Shown piece by piece: positions 1 through 8,683 of a stretch of 48,047 nucleotides of DNA; within the stretch, counting starts at the first letter, position 1; each line of letters starts with the position of its first letter. The notes below the pieces were generated by a model, which was not told the origin of the DNA, did not search any database, and saw only the letters and a list, made by a program, of their open reading frames with translations. The position numbers were made by a program, and so were the translations under genes. The stretch comes from Streptomyces aurantiacus JA 4570 (GTDB taxonomy: Bacteria > Actinomycetota > Actinomycetes > Streptomycetales > Streptomycetaceae), in assembly GCF_000414115.1 (NCBI RefSeq), contig NZ_AOPZ01000278.1, forward strand, positions 1 to 48,047. Reading direction: 5' to 3'.

Positions 1-2
1 CC

Positions 3-1439
3 GCCTCCGCCGCGCCGGATCTGTCCGGCGCGGCGCTGCGACGGCTCACGCGGGCGGCCGCGCACTCCGGCGCCGCGCTGATCGCCGAAGCGGCCGAACT
101 CACCGACGGCTGGGCCGTCCTGGTCGACCCGGTGACCGGCGCCGTCCACAGCACCCCGCACGCGGCCGGACCCGAGGGCGAGCGGGCCGCCGCGCACCCG
201 GGGGCCCACCCGCACCTGACCATCCATCAGGTGAACGACGCCGCCGGCAGCGTCCTCGTCCTCGGCCCGCGCCGAACGCCCGCCGCCCAGGCGGGCCTCG
301 TCGCGCGGGCCACCGCCGACCTGCTGCGGGTGCGGTCCCGGCGGGCGGACGAGGTGCGCGACGCCGAGCAACGGCTGCACTCCGCCGTGCTGCGCCTGCT
401 GCTGCACGGCCACCACCACTTGGCCGCCGATGTGCTGGGCGGCGGCGCGGCCACGCACGCCACGGTGCACCGGCTCCCCGGGCGCGCCGCGCACACCGCC
501 TACCAGGCATTGTGGCGGGCGGCGCAGCCCGGCGTGTCCCTCGGCGGCACGCGGGTGCTGCTCTGCCTGGACGGGGCGGAGTTGGTGGTCGTGGCCCTCC
601 ACGGCGCCCATGACGACCAGCACTCGGTGCTCTCCCTCGTCGCGCGCGTCGCCGACCGGCATCAACTGGCGGGCGGGGCCGCGGATCCCGCGCCGCTGGA
701 CATGTTCGCCACCGCCTGGGCCGAGGCCGGCACGGCACGCAACGGCGCCGCCGTCGGCTGCCTGACCTCCGCGACCGGCCTGGGCGCGCACGGGCTGCCG
801 CGCGTCGTACCGGCGGACCGGCTCGCCGCGTGGGCGGCGGCCGTCCTCCAGCCCCTGGACCGCGAGCAGCGCCGCACCCTGGAGGCATGGCTCCGCTCGG
901 GCTCGGCGCTGGCCGCCGCGCACGCACTGGACGTGGCGGAGGGCACCGTACGCACACGGCTGCGCGCCATCAGAACGCTGCTCGACGCCGATCTCGACGA
1001 CCCCACGGCGCAGGCCCAACTGCTCCTCGCCCTGCGGGCCCCGGCCGCCGCCGTGACGACGGGCCCTCCCCCGTCGGCCGCCCGGCCCGCTCGAGTAAGC
1101 CCCCACCAGCCGCTGCCCACCGCCCTGCTCACCCCCGAGCAGGCCCACCGCTGGGCGTCCGCGCTGCTCGGACCGCTCGACACCCGCTTGCGCATCACCC
1201 TGCGGTGCTGGCTCGCGCACCGGGGCCGCACCGCTCCCGCCGCCGCCGCGCTGGGCCTGCACCGGACGACCCTCACGACCTGGCTCGCCGAGTGCGGCCG
1301 CCTCCTGGCCCTGGACCTGTCGTCGGCGACGACCAGGACGGAGCTGCGCCTGGCCGTGGAAACCGTCGCGACCCCCGACGACGTACCGACGGCGCTGCCA
1401 CGCCGCGGCGGCAGGACCTATCGAGGGCCACGCCCTTAG
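3..1439 (+). CDS. PucR/CdaR-type transcriptional regulator, 5' end outside window
   Basis: The reading frame is open from the first bases of the window, so this is the C-terminal part (about 478 codons) of a larger protein; an ATG at 132 is internal to the conserved frame. The first residues (AALIAEAAELTDGWAVLVDP) resemble the N-terminal sensory part of PucR/CdaR-like regulators. The C-terminal half carries two similar helix-turn-helix blocks, one starting near LQPLDREQRRTLEAWL and one near LGPLDTRLRITLRCWL. Each continues into the recognition-helix pattern typical of the PucR C-terminal HTH (AEGTVRTRLRAI and HRTTLTTWLAEC). Such proteins are DNA-binding regulators of catabolic or secondary-metabolic genes. 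The target cannot be told because the upstream neighbours are outside the window. The duplicated HTH is a family feature seen in some actinobacterial members. Confidence 0.75.
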   Translation, partial: ASAAPDLSGAALRRLTRAAAHSGAALIAEAAELTDGWAVLVDPVTGAVHSTPHAAGPEGERAAAHPGAHPHLTIHQVNDAAGSVLVLGPRRTPAAQAGLVARATADLLRVRSRRADEVRDAEQRLHSAVLRLLLHGHHHLAADVLGGGAATHATVHRLPGRAAHTAYQALWRAAQPGVSLGGTRVLLCLDGAELVVVALHGAHDDQHSVLSLVARVADRHQLAGGAADPAPLDMFATAWAEAGTARNGAAVGCLTSATGLGAHGLPRVVPADRLAAWAAAVLQPLDREQRRTLEAWLRSGSALAAAHALDVAEGTVRTRLRAIRTLLDADLDDPTAQAQLLLALRAPAAAVTTGPPPSAARPARVSPHQPLPTALLTPEQAHRWASALLGPLDTRLRITLRCWLAHRGRTAPAAAALGLHRTTLTTWLAECGRLLALDLSSATTRTELRLAVETVATPDDVPTALPRRGGRTYRGPRP

Positions 1440-1502
1440 AGCCTGTCTTTGAACCCCCGCCTGCGCCCCTAGAGCCTGTCTTTGAACCCCCGCCTGCGCC
1501 CC
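1437..1502. repeat. Perfect 33-bp tandem duplication
   Basis: Two identical 33-bp units lie head to tail at 1437-1469 and 1470-1502. The first unit starts with the TAG stop codon of the PucR-type gene. Each begins TAGAGCCTGTCTTTGAACCC. The rest of the 297-bp gap to the MMPL gene (to 1736) shows no other gene. The GAGCCTGTCTTTGAA start resembles an insertion-sequence end, but no transposase lies nearby. Confidence 0.85.
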
Positions 1503-1736
1503 GGCCGGTTCCGCATGGACGGCGGCCGGAGCGAGCCGGGCGTCAAGAAAATCTCACACTGCCAAATCACGCTGCGTCTCGCTAGCTTCGGCAACGGCGA
1601 CGAGGAGCGCGACACCGCGTTCCGGGCCCGGCCCGCGTCGTCGTTCCGGCGTCGGTACCAGAGCGCACCTTTCCCGCCCTCCTGTCACTCCGGCCGCTGC
1701 ATGTCCTTTCACCGCAAGACCCGAAGGAGAGAGTGC

Positions 1737-3974
1737 GTGTTCGAACGCATAGCCGAGCTGGCGATTCGCCGGTCCCGGCTGGTCCTCATCGTCGCCGCCG
1801 TGGTGGTGGTTCTCATGGGCGCCCTGGGCGCCGGGGCCTTCGGGAAGCTGCTGGGAGGCGGATTCGACGACCCGGCCTCCCAGTCCTCCCGGGCCAGGGA
1901 CGTCATCGACGAGAAGTTCGGCGGAGAGACGAACCTGGTCCTGCTGGTCCGTGCTCCCGAGGGCCGCGTCGACGCCCCGGACGCCAAGCGGAACGGCAAG
2001 GCGCTGGTGTCCGACCTCAAGACGGAGTCCGACCTCGACAACGTGGTCTCGTACTGGGACACGAACAGCCCCGACCTCCGCTCCGAGGACGGCCGCGAGG
2101 CCATCGTGCTCGCCCGGGTGAAGGGCCGCGACGCGGAGCTGCAGGAGAACGCCAAGGCCGTCATCGACGACTTCGCCGGAACGTACAAGGACACGCTCAC
2201 GGTCAAGGCCGGTGGCAGCACCGGCGTGAGCTACGAGATGGGGCCGCAGACCACGGAAGACCTCATCCTGGCCGAGACCATCGCCGTGCCGCTGATCCTC
2301 CTCCTGCTCCTGGTCGTCTTCGGCACGGTGGTATCCGCGCTGCTGCCGCTGGCCATCGCGCTCATCGCCATCGTGGGTGTGTTCGCGCAGCTCTTCGTCG
2401 TCGGCAGTGTCACCGACGTCTCCATCTTCGCGATCAACCTCACCACGGCGCTGGGCCTCGGACTCGGCGTCGACTACGCCCTGCTGATGATCAGCCGGTT
2501 CCGGGAGCAGCTCGCGTCGGGGGCGAGCGTGGAGGACGCCGTCCGCAAGACGATGAGCACCGCGGGCCGTACGGTCGCGTTCTCCGCCGCGACCGTGGCC
2601 GCCGCGCTCGCGGCGCTCATGGTGTTCCCGCAGTACTTCCTCCGCTCGTTCGGGTATTCCGGGGTCGGCGTCGTCCTCATCGCGGCCCTCGCCACCCTGT
2701 TCGTGATGCCGGCCCTGCTCAAGGTCCTGGGGCACCGGGTCAACAGCGGGCGGATGCCGTGGTCGAAGCCGGAGCGCTCCGGATCCCGGTCGTCCGGGTG
2801 GGGACGGCTCGCCCGTACCGTCATGCGGCGGCCCGCGCTGACCGCGCTGCCCGTGCTCGCGGTCCTGCTGCTCGCGGCGAGCCCGCTGCTCGGCATCACC
2901 TTCGGCACGGCGGACGAACGCGTGCTGCCCGAGGGCGCCGAGAGCCGCCAGGTCTCGGCGGCGCTGCGGGACAACTTCAACGGCAACGACGCCGCGGCCC
3001 TCCACGTCGTCATCGACAAGCCCGTGGCCAAGGCCCCGTTGGCGTCGTACGCGACCGAGCTCTCCGAGCTGGAGGGCGTCGCCCGCGTCGAGACCAGCGC
3101 GGGGGTCTTCGCCGACGGGCAGTCCAAGGCGACAGGACCCGGCAACACGGTGCTCGGCCGCCCCGACGGCCAGCAGCTCAACGTGGTGAGCAAGCTGACA
3201 CCGAAGTCCGAGGAGGCCAAGGACCTGGTCGAGCAGGTCAGGTCGGCCGCGCCGCCCTCCGGGGCGGACCCGCTGGTGGGCGGGGCCGACGCCGAACTGG
3301 TCGACTCCAACGACTCCATCGGCGGCAGGCTCCCGCTCGCCATCGGCCTGATCGCCGTCACCACCTTCGTGCTGCTCTTCCTGTTCACGGGCAGCGTCGT
3401 GCAGCCGCTGCGTGCGCTGGTCCTCAACCTGATCAGCCTGGGAGCGACGCTCGGCGTCATGACCTGGATCTTCCAGGACGGCAACCTCTCCGGCCTGCTG
3501 GGCTTCACCGCGCAGCCGATGGAGACGTCGATGACCGTGCTGATGTTCTGCGTGGCCTTCGGACTCTCCATGGACTACGAGGTCTTCGTCACCAGCCGGA
3601 TCAAGGAACTCCACGAGCTGGGCGAGGACAACGAGTCCGCGGTGGCCAACGGCCTCGGGCACACCGGACGCATCGTCAGCGCGGCGGCCGTCCTGCTCGC
3701 GGTCAGCTTCTTCGCCTTCGGCACGGCCAAGATCAGCTTCCTGCAGCTGTTCGGCCTGGGCAGCGGTCTCGCCATCCTCATCGACGCCATCGCCGTACGC
3801 GGTGTCCTCGTCCCGGCCGCGATGCGTCTGCTCGGCCGCTCGGCCTGGTACGCGCCCGGGCCGCTGCGCAAGTTCCACAACCGGTTCGGCCTGAGCGAGA
3901 GCGGCCCGGCGCCCGCGTCCGCGCCGGAGCTCGTGACGGTGAACCCGCCCGAGAAGGACTCGGCGGGCGTCTGA
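1737..3974 (+). CDS. MMPL family RND-type membrane transporter
   Basis: A 745-residue protein of normal length for actinobacterial MMPL transporters, which export lipids or secondary metabolites across the cytoplasmic membrane using the proton gradient. It starts at GTG 1737 (MFERIAELAIRRSRLV), preceded by a strong AAGGAGAG ribosome site at about 1724; the frame stays open upstream but has no family homology there. It has an N-terminal membrane helix, an extracytoplasmic domain, then a cluster of helices, and the whole arrangement repeats. Both halves keep the Asp-Tyr pair used in proton relay in MmpL proteins (GLGVDYALLMISRF and GLSMDYEVFVTSRI). It stands alone, followed by a strong hairpin terminator. 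The substrate is unknown. Confidence 0.93.
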   Translation: MFERIAELAIRRSRLVLIVAAVVVVLMGALGAGAFGKLLGGGFDDPASQSSRARDVIDEKFGGETNLVLLVRAPEGRVDAPDAKRNGKALVSDLKTESDLDNVVSYWDTNSPDLRSEDGREAIVLARVKGRDAELQENAKAVIDDFAGTYKDTLTVKAGGSTGVSYEMGPQTTEDLILAETIAVPLILLLLLVVFGTVVSALLPLAIALIAIVGVFAQLFVVGSVTDVSIFAINLTTALGLGLGVDYALLMISRFREQLASGASVEDAVRKTMSTAGRTVAFSAATVAAALAALMVFPQYFLRSFGYSGVGVVLIAALATLFVMPALLKVLGHRVNSGRMPWSKPERSGSRSSGWGRLARTVMRRPALTALPVLAVLLLAASPLLGITFGTADERVLPEGAESRQVSAALRDNFNGNDAAALHVVIDKPVAKAPLASYATELSELEGVARVETSAGVFADGQSKATGPGNTVLGRPDGQQLNVVSKLTPKSEEAKDLVEQVRSAAPPSGADPLVGGADAELVDSNDSIGGRLPLAIGLIAVTTFVLLFLFTGSVVQPLRALVLNLISLGATLGVMTWIFQDGNLSGLLGFTAQPMETSMTVLMFCVAFGLSMDYEVFVTSRIKELHELGEDNESAVANGLGHTGRIVSAAAVLLAVSFFAFGTAKISFLQLFGLGSGLAILIDAIAVRGVLVPAAMRLLGRSAWYAPGPLRKFHNRFGLSESGPAPASAPELVTVNPPEKDSAGV

Positions 3975-3994
3975 CCCCCGTGACCGCCCCCGGG

Positions 3995-4032
3995 CCCGTG
4001 CCCGCTTCCGCCGTGGCGGAGGCGGGCACGGG
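3995..4032 (+). terminator. Rho-independent-type hairpin after the MMPL gene
   Basis: An 18-bp stem with one G-T wobble: CCCGTGCCCGCTTCCGCC pairs with the sequence at 4015-4032 around a GTG loop. It lies 20 bp after the MMPL stop. There is no T-run, as is usual in Streptomyces. Confidence 0.75.
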
Positions 4033-4197
4033 TGTGTGCCGGGCGGGCAGCCGGCCGCTCCCGACGGCGGGGCGGCCCGCGTTTGACGGGAACCACGTGG
4101 GTCACCCGTGTCGGGTCGTCGCACGCGAGCCGTCCCGAGGCGCAGAGGACACCGGCGGCGACACGGTCCTGAGGCCGACCGCGAGGAGGCACCACCC

Positions 4198-5322
4198 ATG
4201 ACGAAGACCTTCGCTCTCGGGCGTCCGGCCGGAATCCGGGTCGCCGTCCACTGGACCGTGCCGGTCGCCTTCGTGCTGGTCGCCTCGGCGCTGGCCGAGG
4301 CCCGCCTTCCCGCCGCGCAGCCCGGCCGGCCGACGTGGCACTACTGGGCGGCGGGCCTCGCGGCAGCGGTGGTGTGCTGCGCCTCGCTGGCGGCGCGGGA
4401 CGGCGCCCGTGCGGTGGTGGCCCGACGCCATGGTGTGGCTGCCGACTCGATCGTGCTGTGGCCGTTCGGCGGGGCCGCCCGTCCCCCGGACACGGCCGCG
4501 AGTCCGGGCGCCGAACTGCGGATCGCGGGTGCGGGCCCCTTGGTCAGCCTGGGTCTCGCACTGGGGTCGGTGGTCCTCGCGAGTCTGCTCAGCGCGGTGG
4601 GCGCTTCGGGCCTTGCCGTGGAGACCGTGACGTGGTGGGCGGCGGTCAACGCGCTGCTGGCCGTGGGCCACGCCTTGCCGGGCGTGCCGCTCGACGGCGC
4701 TCGGCTGCTGCACGCCGTGGCGTGGTGGCGTACGAAGGACCGGTCCCGCGCCACGGCGGTGACCGCCGCGGTCGGGCGTCACGTGGGGTGGCCGCTGGTG
4801 CTGCTCGGCCTGGCCCGAGTGGTGTTCGCCGCCGACCTGGGTGGGCTGTGGCTGACGCTGCTGGGAACGTTTCTGGTGACGGCGGCGACGGTCGGCGGCA
4901 CACCGGCGTGGTCCTCGGAGGCGCCGCACGACATTCCCGTACGGCAGGCGATGAGCGCGGATCCGGTGACCGCTCCCGCGGCCCTCAGTGTGTCCGAGTT
5001 CCTGAACGGTCCGCACTCCGCCTTCCGGCACTCGGCCCTGCCGGTCGTCGACGACGACGGGACGCCGCTCGGCCTGATCTCGATGCCCTCGCTCCAACGG
5101 GTGGCGGTCCCGGCGCGTACGTCGACGACCCTGGCCGAGGTGTCCCTGCCCCTGGACCGCGTTCCCACCGCGGCCCCGGACGACCCGCTCGGCGGCCTGC
5201 TGCCGCGGCTCGACACGTGCCCGGCCCACCGGGCGCTCGTCGTCGAAGGCGGCCGCGTCGTCGGCGTCGTCACGCCGTGGGACGTGGGCCGTGCGGTGGC
5301 CGGGCGTCTCGCCCGTCACTGA
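4198..5322 (+). CDS. Site-2 protease (M50)-like membrane protein with CBS pair, zinc motif lost
   Basis: A 374-residue protein like the Rip3/SpoIVFB class of intramembrane metalloproteases: N-terminal hydrophobic helices, the M50 core, then two CBS domains (about 245-300 and 320-370; VRQAMSADPVTA and VVGVVTPWDVGRAV). It starts at ATG 4198 behind GAGGAGG. The second M50 motif (N...P..PLDGARLL) is present. The zinc-binding HExxH is not: the aligned stretch reads AARDGARAVVARRHGV, so H, E and H have become R67, D68 and R71. From family knowledge, loss of these residues should abolish proteolysis, so this may be a pseudo-protease that binds a partner or senses adenine nucleotides through CBS. The flanking residues stay well conserved, so the assignment to the family is fairly safe. 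Confidence 0.85.
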   Translation: MTKTFALGRPAGIRVAVHWTVPVAFVLVASALAEARLPAAQPGRPTWHYWAAGLAAAVVCCASLAARDGARAVVARRHGVAADSIVLWPFGGAARPPDTAASPGAELRIAGAGPLVSLGLALGSVVLASLLSAVGASGLAVETVTWWAAVNALLAVGHALPGVPLDGARLLHAVAWWRTKDRSRATAVTAAVGRHVGWPLVLLGLARVVFAADLGGLWLTLLGTFLVTAATVGGTPAWSSEAPHDIPVRQAMSADPVTAPAALSVSEFLNGPHSAFRHSALPVVDDDGTPLGLISMPSLQRVAVPARTSTTLAEVSLPLDRVPTAAPDDPLGGLLPRLDTCPAHRALVVEGGRVVGVVTPWDVGRAVAGRLARH

Positions 5323-5372
5323 CCGCGCCACCCCGGTCGGTCACGCACTCGGCCTCACCCTCACCCAGAGTG

Positions 5373-5385
5373 TTACCGCGGGTAA
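5373..5385. promoter_or_regulatory. Small palindrome upstream of the LigD-type genes
   Basis: TTACC-GCG-GGTAA is a perfect inverted repeat about 85 bp upstream of the phosphoesterase start and just upstream of a possible SigB-type promoter. It could be an operator; no regulator gene is adjacent. Confidence 0.3.
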
Positions 5386-5402
5386 TCCGTTGGACTGAGG
5401 TC

Positions 5403-5427
5403 GTGTGCCGGTGACGATCACGGGTAC
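5403..5427 (+). promoter_or_regulatory. Possible SigB-type (stress) promoter
   Basis: GTGT, 15 bases, then GGGTAC matches the Streptomyces SigB-class pattern GNNT-N14-16-GGGTAC/T. It sits about 43 bp before the GTG start of the phosphoesterase. Stress control would suit a DNA end-repair operon. The match is by eye only. Confidence 0.4.
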
Positions 5428-5469
5428 CCGGCTCGAACCGGCCAGTGAGCCCGACGGAAGGGAGCTGCC

Positions 5470-6144
5470 GTGAGTGACAAGGACGGGCTGCGGACCTATC
5501 GCGGGAAACGGCGTTTCGACCGGACGAGCGAGCCCAGCGGCGAGCGCCCGGTGCCGGACGAGGCCGGGTCGGCCGGGGACGACGAGCCCACGTTCGTGGT
5601 GCAGATCCACGACGCCAGCACGATGCACTTCGACTTCCGCCTCGAGGTCGACGGCGTGCTGAAGTCGTGGTCGGTCCCGAAGGGGCCCTCCACCGATCCC
5701 CACGACAAGCGACTCGCCCTTCCCACCGAGGACCATCCCCTGGAGTACAGGGACTTCGAGGGAGTGATCCCTCAGGGCGAGTACGGCGGCGGCACCGTCA
5801 TCGTCTGGGACCGCGGCACCTACCGGCCCACCAGCCATGACAAGCGGAACCGGCCGGTGCCGTTCGGGCAGGCGCTGGAGAACGGTCACGCCACGTTCGT
5901 CCTGCGCGGCGAGAAGCTGCGCGGCCAGTACGCGCTCACCCGGTTCCACGGCCGTGAGGAGAAGAGCGGCGGATCCGCCGGTAAGCCGACGTGGCTGCTC
6001 GTACGGACCGGGCACGGCTCGGCGGGCGGCGGTACGCCCGATCCGCGGCGGGCCCGCTCCGCCCGCAGCGGCCGCACACTGCGCCAGGTCGCCCAGGCGC
6101 CGGACGCGCCGGTGTGGGAGCCGGACGACGGGGAACGGAGATGA
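5470..6144 (+). CDS. LigD-type 3'-phosphoesterase domain protein
   Basis: A 224-residue stand-alone version of the phosphoesterase (PE) module of bacterial non-homologous end-joining ligase LigD, which trims 3'-phosphate or 3'-ribonucleotide ends before ligation. The manganese-site residues of the PE family are visible in HDASTMHFDFRLE (H47, H53, D55, R57) and in TEDHPLEY (H89), at the same spacing as in the characterised Pseudomonas PE domain. It starts at GTG 5470 behind GGAAGGGAG. The stop overlaps the ATG of the ligase gene by 4 bp (ATGA), so the two are translationally coupled and probably act on the same DNA ends. The C-terminal 40 residues are Arg/Gly-rich. There is no polymerase module and no Ku gene in the window. 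Confidence 0.93.
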   Translation: MSDKDGLRTYRGKRRFDRTSEPSGERPVPDEAGSAGDDEPTFVVQIHDASTMHFDFRLEVDGVLKSWSVPKGPSTDPHDKRLALPTEDHPLEYRDFEGVIPQGEYGGGTVIVWDRGTYRPTSHDKRNRPVPFGQALENGHATFVLRGEKLRGQYALTRFHGREEKSGGSAGKPTWLLVRTGHGSAGGGTPDPRRARSARSGRTLRQVAQAPDAPVWEPDDGERR

Positions 6145-7151
6145 CCGGCCTGCTGGACACGCTGCCGCCCGCACTGGACGGCCGCACCCGCGAGGCGGCG
6201 CCGGGCGTCGAACTGGCGGCCTCCCCGATGCTGGCGACGCTCAGTGAGCGGCGCGACTTTCCCCAGGGCTGGCTCTTCGAGCGGAAGCTGGACGGCATCC
6301 GGGTGCTCGCGGTGCGCGAGAACGGCACGGTGACGCTCCGGTCCCGTTCCGGACGGCGGCTCGACGCCACGTACCCGGAGATCGTCGACGCGCTCGCCGC
6401 GCAGGACTGCGCGGACTTCACCGTCGACGGCGAGATCGTCGCCTACTCGCACGGCCGGACGGACTTCGCGCGACTCCAGCAGCGCATGGGGCTCACCCGG
6501 CGTGCCGATGTCGCGGCGAGCAACGTCGCGGTGACCTATTACGTCTTCGACCTGCTGCGCCTGGACGGCGTGGACGTGCGGCGGCTGCCGCTGCGCACCC
6601 GCAAGTCCCTGCTGCGACGCGCGATCACCTTCACCGCGCCCTTGAGATTCAGCTCCCACCGCAACGAGGGCGGGCCCGAACTGCTGGCCGACGCGTGCCG
6701 GCGCGGCTGGGAAGGGCTCATCGCCAAACGGGCCGACAGCACCTACCAGGCGCGCCGCTCGGGCGACTGGCTCAAGCTGAAGTGCGCCCAGGGCCAGGAG
6801 TTCGTGGTGGGCGGCTTCACGGAGCCCACGGGCTCCCGGGTGGGTGTCGGCGCGCTGCTCCTCGGCTACTACGAGGAGGGGCGGCTGCGCTACGCGGGCA
6901 AGGTCGGCACCGGCTTCGACCGGCGTGCCCTGCTCGTCCTGCGAGAGGAACTCGACGGACTCCAAGTCGCCGGCTCGCCGTTCGAGGGCCGGGTCGCGGA
7001 GCGGACCGCCCACTGGGTGCGGCCACGGCTCGTGGCACAGATCGCCTTCACGGAGTGGACTCGCGACGGCATGCTGCGCCATCCCCGCTATCAGGGGCTT
7101 CGGGAGGACAAGAAGCCGACCGACGTCGTCCGGGAGCGGGGAAAGCCATGA
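6141..7151 (+). CDS. ATP-dependent DNA ligase (LigD ligase-domain type)
   Basis: A 336-residue nucleotidyltransferase-OB ligase. Motif I is FERKLDGIRV with the adenylated lysine at K49. Later motifs are YYVFDLLRLDG (IIIa), EGLIAKRADSTY (IV) and WLKLKC (V). The OB fold follows (FVVGGFTEPTGSRVGVGALLLGYY). It seals nicks and, in the NHEJ context, double-strand ends after processing. The start ATG 6141 overlaps the phosphoesterase stop, so the frame upstream of it is not used. In the usual LigD the ligase, PE and polymerase modules are fused; here the two recognisable modules are separate genes, as in many Streptomyces. The length fits a minimal ligase. Confidence 0.93.
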   Translation: MTGLLDTLPPALDGRTREAAPGVELAASPMLATLSERRDFPQGWLFERKLDGIRVLAVRENGTVTLRSRSGRRLDATYPEIVDALAAQDCADFTVDGEIVAYSHGRTDFARLQQRMGLTRRADVAASNVAVTYYVFDLLRLDGVDVRRLPLRTRKSLLRRAITFTAPLRFSSHRNEGGPELLADACRRGWEGLIAKRADSTYQARRSGDWLKLKCAQGQEFVVGGFTEPTGSRVGVGALLLGYYEEGRLRYAGKVGTGFDRRALLVLREELDGLQVAGSPFEGRVAERTAHWVRPRLVAQIAFTEWTRDGMLRHPRYQGLREDKKPTDVVRERGKP

Positions 7152-7198
7152 CGGAGAGAACACCCGGCCCGGCCGTCCCGTCGCGCAGACGCGTTGTC

Positions 7199-7286
<88 letters not shown>

Positions 7287-7464
7287 CTCGTCACGGGGGC
7301 GGCCTGTGCGCTCCGGGCCGTCCCTCCTTGACGCTCATCAGCTTGTCCCTGCTCCCTGATACGGCGCTGACGCGCGGGACGAGCGGCCCGGCCGTGGGCC
7401 GTGTCCCGGCGCGCACCGCCGAGCGCTCGGCCACGGTGAACCCAGACCTCTGCGAAGGAACGTG

Positions 7465-8586
7465 ATGTCGCTGCCCTCGCCCACGACCGCGGCTGCCGCG
7501 GAACCCCTCGTGTCCCCGGTCAATTCCCACAACGAGTGGGACCCGCTGGAGGAGATCGTCGTCGGACGCCTCGAGGGCGCCACGATCCCCTCCAACCACC
7601 CCGTCGTGACCTGCAACATTCCGCGATGGGCGGCGCGGTTGCAGGGGCTTGCCGCCGGCATGGCGTATCCGCAGCGGATGATTGAACCGGCGCAGCACGA
7701 GCTCGAGCAGTTCATCGCCCTGCTGCAATCCCTGGGCGTCACGGTCAGACGCCCGGAGGCGGTCGACCACAGCCGGCGTTTCAAGACTCCCGACTGGTCG
7801 TCACGCGGATTCTGCAATACCTGCCCGCGCGACAGCATGCTCGTGATCGGCGACGAGATCATCGAGACGCCGATGGCGTGGCCCTGCCGGTATTTCGAGA
7901 CCCACTCCTACCGCCCGCTCCTCAAGGACTACTTCCGGCGCGGAGCGCGCTGGACGGCGGCGCCGAAACCCCAGCTCACCGACGCGCTGTTCGAGAAGAA
8001 TTTCAGCGTCCCCGACGCGGGCGAGCCCATGCGCTACATCCTCACCGAGTTCGAACCGGTCTTCGACGCCGCGGATTTCGTGCGCGCGGGGCGGGATCTG
8101 TTCGCCCTGCGCAGCAATGTCACCAATCTGATGGGCATCGACTGGCTGCGGCGCCATCTCGGGCCCGGTTATCGCATCCACGAGATCGAGAGCCGTTGCC
8201 GCACGCCCATGCACATCGACACGACGTTCCTCGTGCTCGCGCCCGGCAAGGTGATGGTCAATCCGGAGTACATCGACGTCGACCGCCTGCCGGACTGCCT
8301 GCGCTCGTGGGACGTCCTGATCGCTCCCCAGCCCAACCCGATCGACGAGCGCCTGCTCAAGCTCACGTCGCTGTGCGGCAAGTGGCTCAGCATGAATGTG
8401 CTCATGGTCGACGAAAAGCGGGTGATCGCGGAGCGGCACCACACCGACATGCTGCGTGCGCTGGAGGCATGGGGGTTCGAGCCCATTCCGTGCGACCTGC
8501 TGCACTACGCGCCGTTCGGCGGCTCGTTCCACTGCGCGACGCTCGACATCCGGCGTCGCGGCACGCTCGAATCGTATGTCGACTGA
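7465..8586 (+). CDS. Glycine amidinotransferase-type enzyme (L-arginine:glycine amidinotransferase family)
   Basis: A 373-residue pentein-fold amidinotransferase that is close to vertebrate AGAT in its motifs. These enzymes move the amidino group of arginine to an amine acceptor, giving ornithine and a guanidino compound. The catalytic triad is in place: D201 (EFEPVFDAADFVRAG), H250 (TPMHIDTTF) and C357 (GGSFHCATLDIRRRGTL), with Asp-His and His-Cys spacing close to the characterised enzyme. The block KWLSMNVLMVDEKRV is also typical. The start is ATG 7465 behind GAAGGAA; GTG 7462 just before it is possible. No antibiotic cluster adjoins it, so the acceptor (glycine, lysine or another amine) is unknown. 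A strong hairpin follows. Confidence 0.9.
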   Translation: MSLPSPTTAAAAEPLVSPVNSHNEWDPLEEIVVGRLEGATIPSNHPVVTCNIPRWAARLQGLAAGMAYPQRMIEPAQHELEQFIALLQSLGVTVRRPEAVDHSRRFKTPDWSSRGFCNTCPRDSMLVIGDEIIETPMAWPCRYFETHSYRPLLKDYFRRGARWTAAPKPQLTDALFEKNFSVPDAGEPMRYILTEFEPVFDAADFVRAGRDLFALRSNVTNLMGIDWLRRHLGPGYRIHEIESRCRTPMHIDTTFLVLAPGKVMVNPEYIDVDRLPDCLRSWDVLIAPQPNPIDERLLKLTSLCGKWLSMNVLMVDEKRVIAERHHTDMLRALEAWGFEPIPCDLLHYAPFGGSFHCATLDIRRRGTLESYVD

Positions 8587-8633
8587 AGCGAGTCGTATGG
8601 CGAGTGGGTTCGCGTGAGCGTGAGGGGGACGGG

Positions 8634-8659
8634 GCGAGTCCCCGGCCTCGGGGACTCGC
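8634..8659. terminator. Bidirectional hairpin terminator
   Basis: A perfect 11-bp stem, GCGAGTCCCCG with CGGGGACTCGC around a 4-base loop, lies between the convergent amidinotransferase and hemerythrin genes. Confidence 0.8.
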
Positions 8660-8683
8660 ACGCCGGACCGCGCCGGGCCGGGC

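Noticed and set aside
1554..4199. A long minus-strand open frame opposite the MMPL gene
   Set aside because: It has charged low-complexity composition and no domain; the MMPL frame on the other strand is unmistakable.
7465..8586. Amidinotransferase as a tailoring enzyme of the NRPS cluster
   Set aside because: It is 25 kb from the cluster edge, beyond many unrelated genes and terminators.
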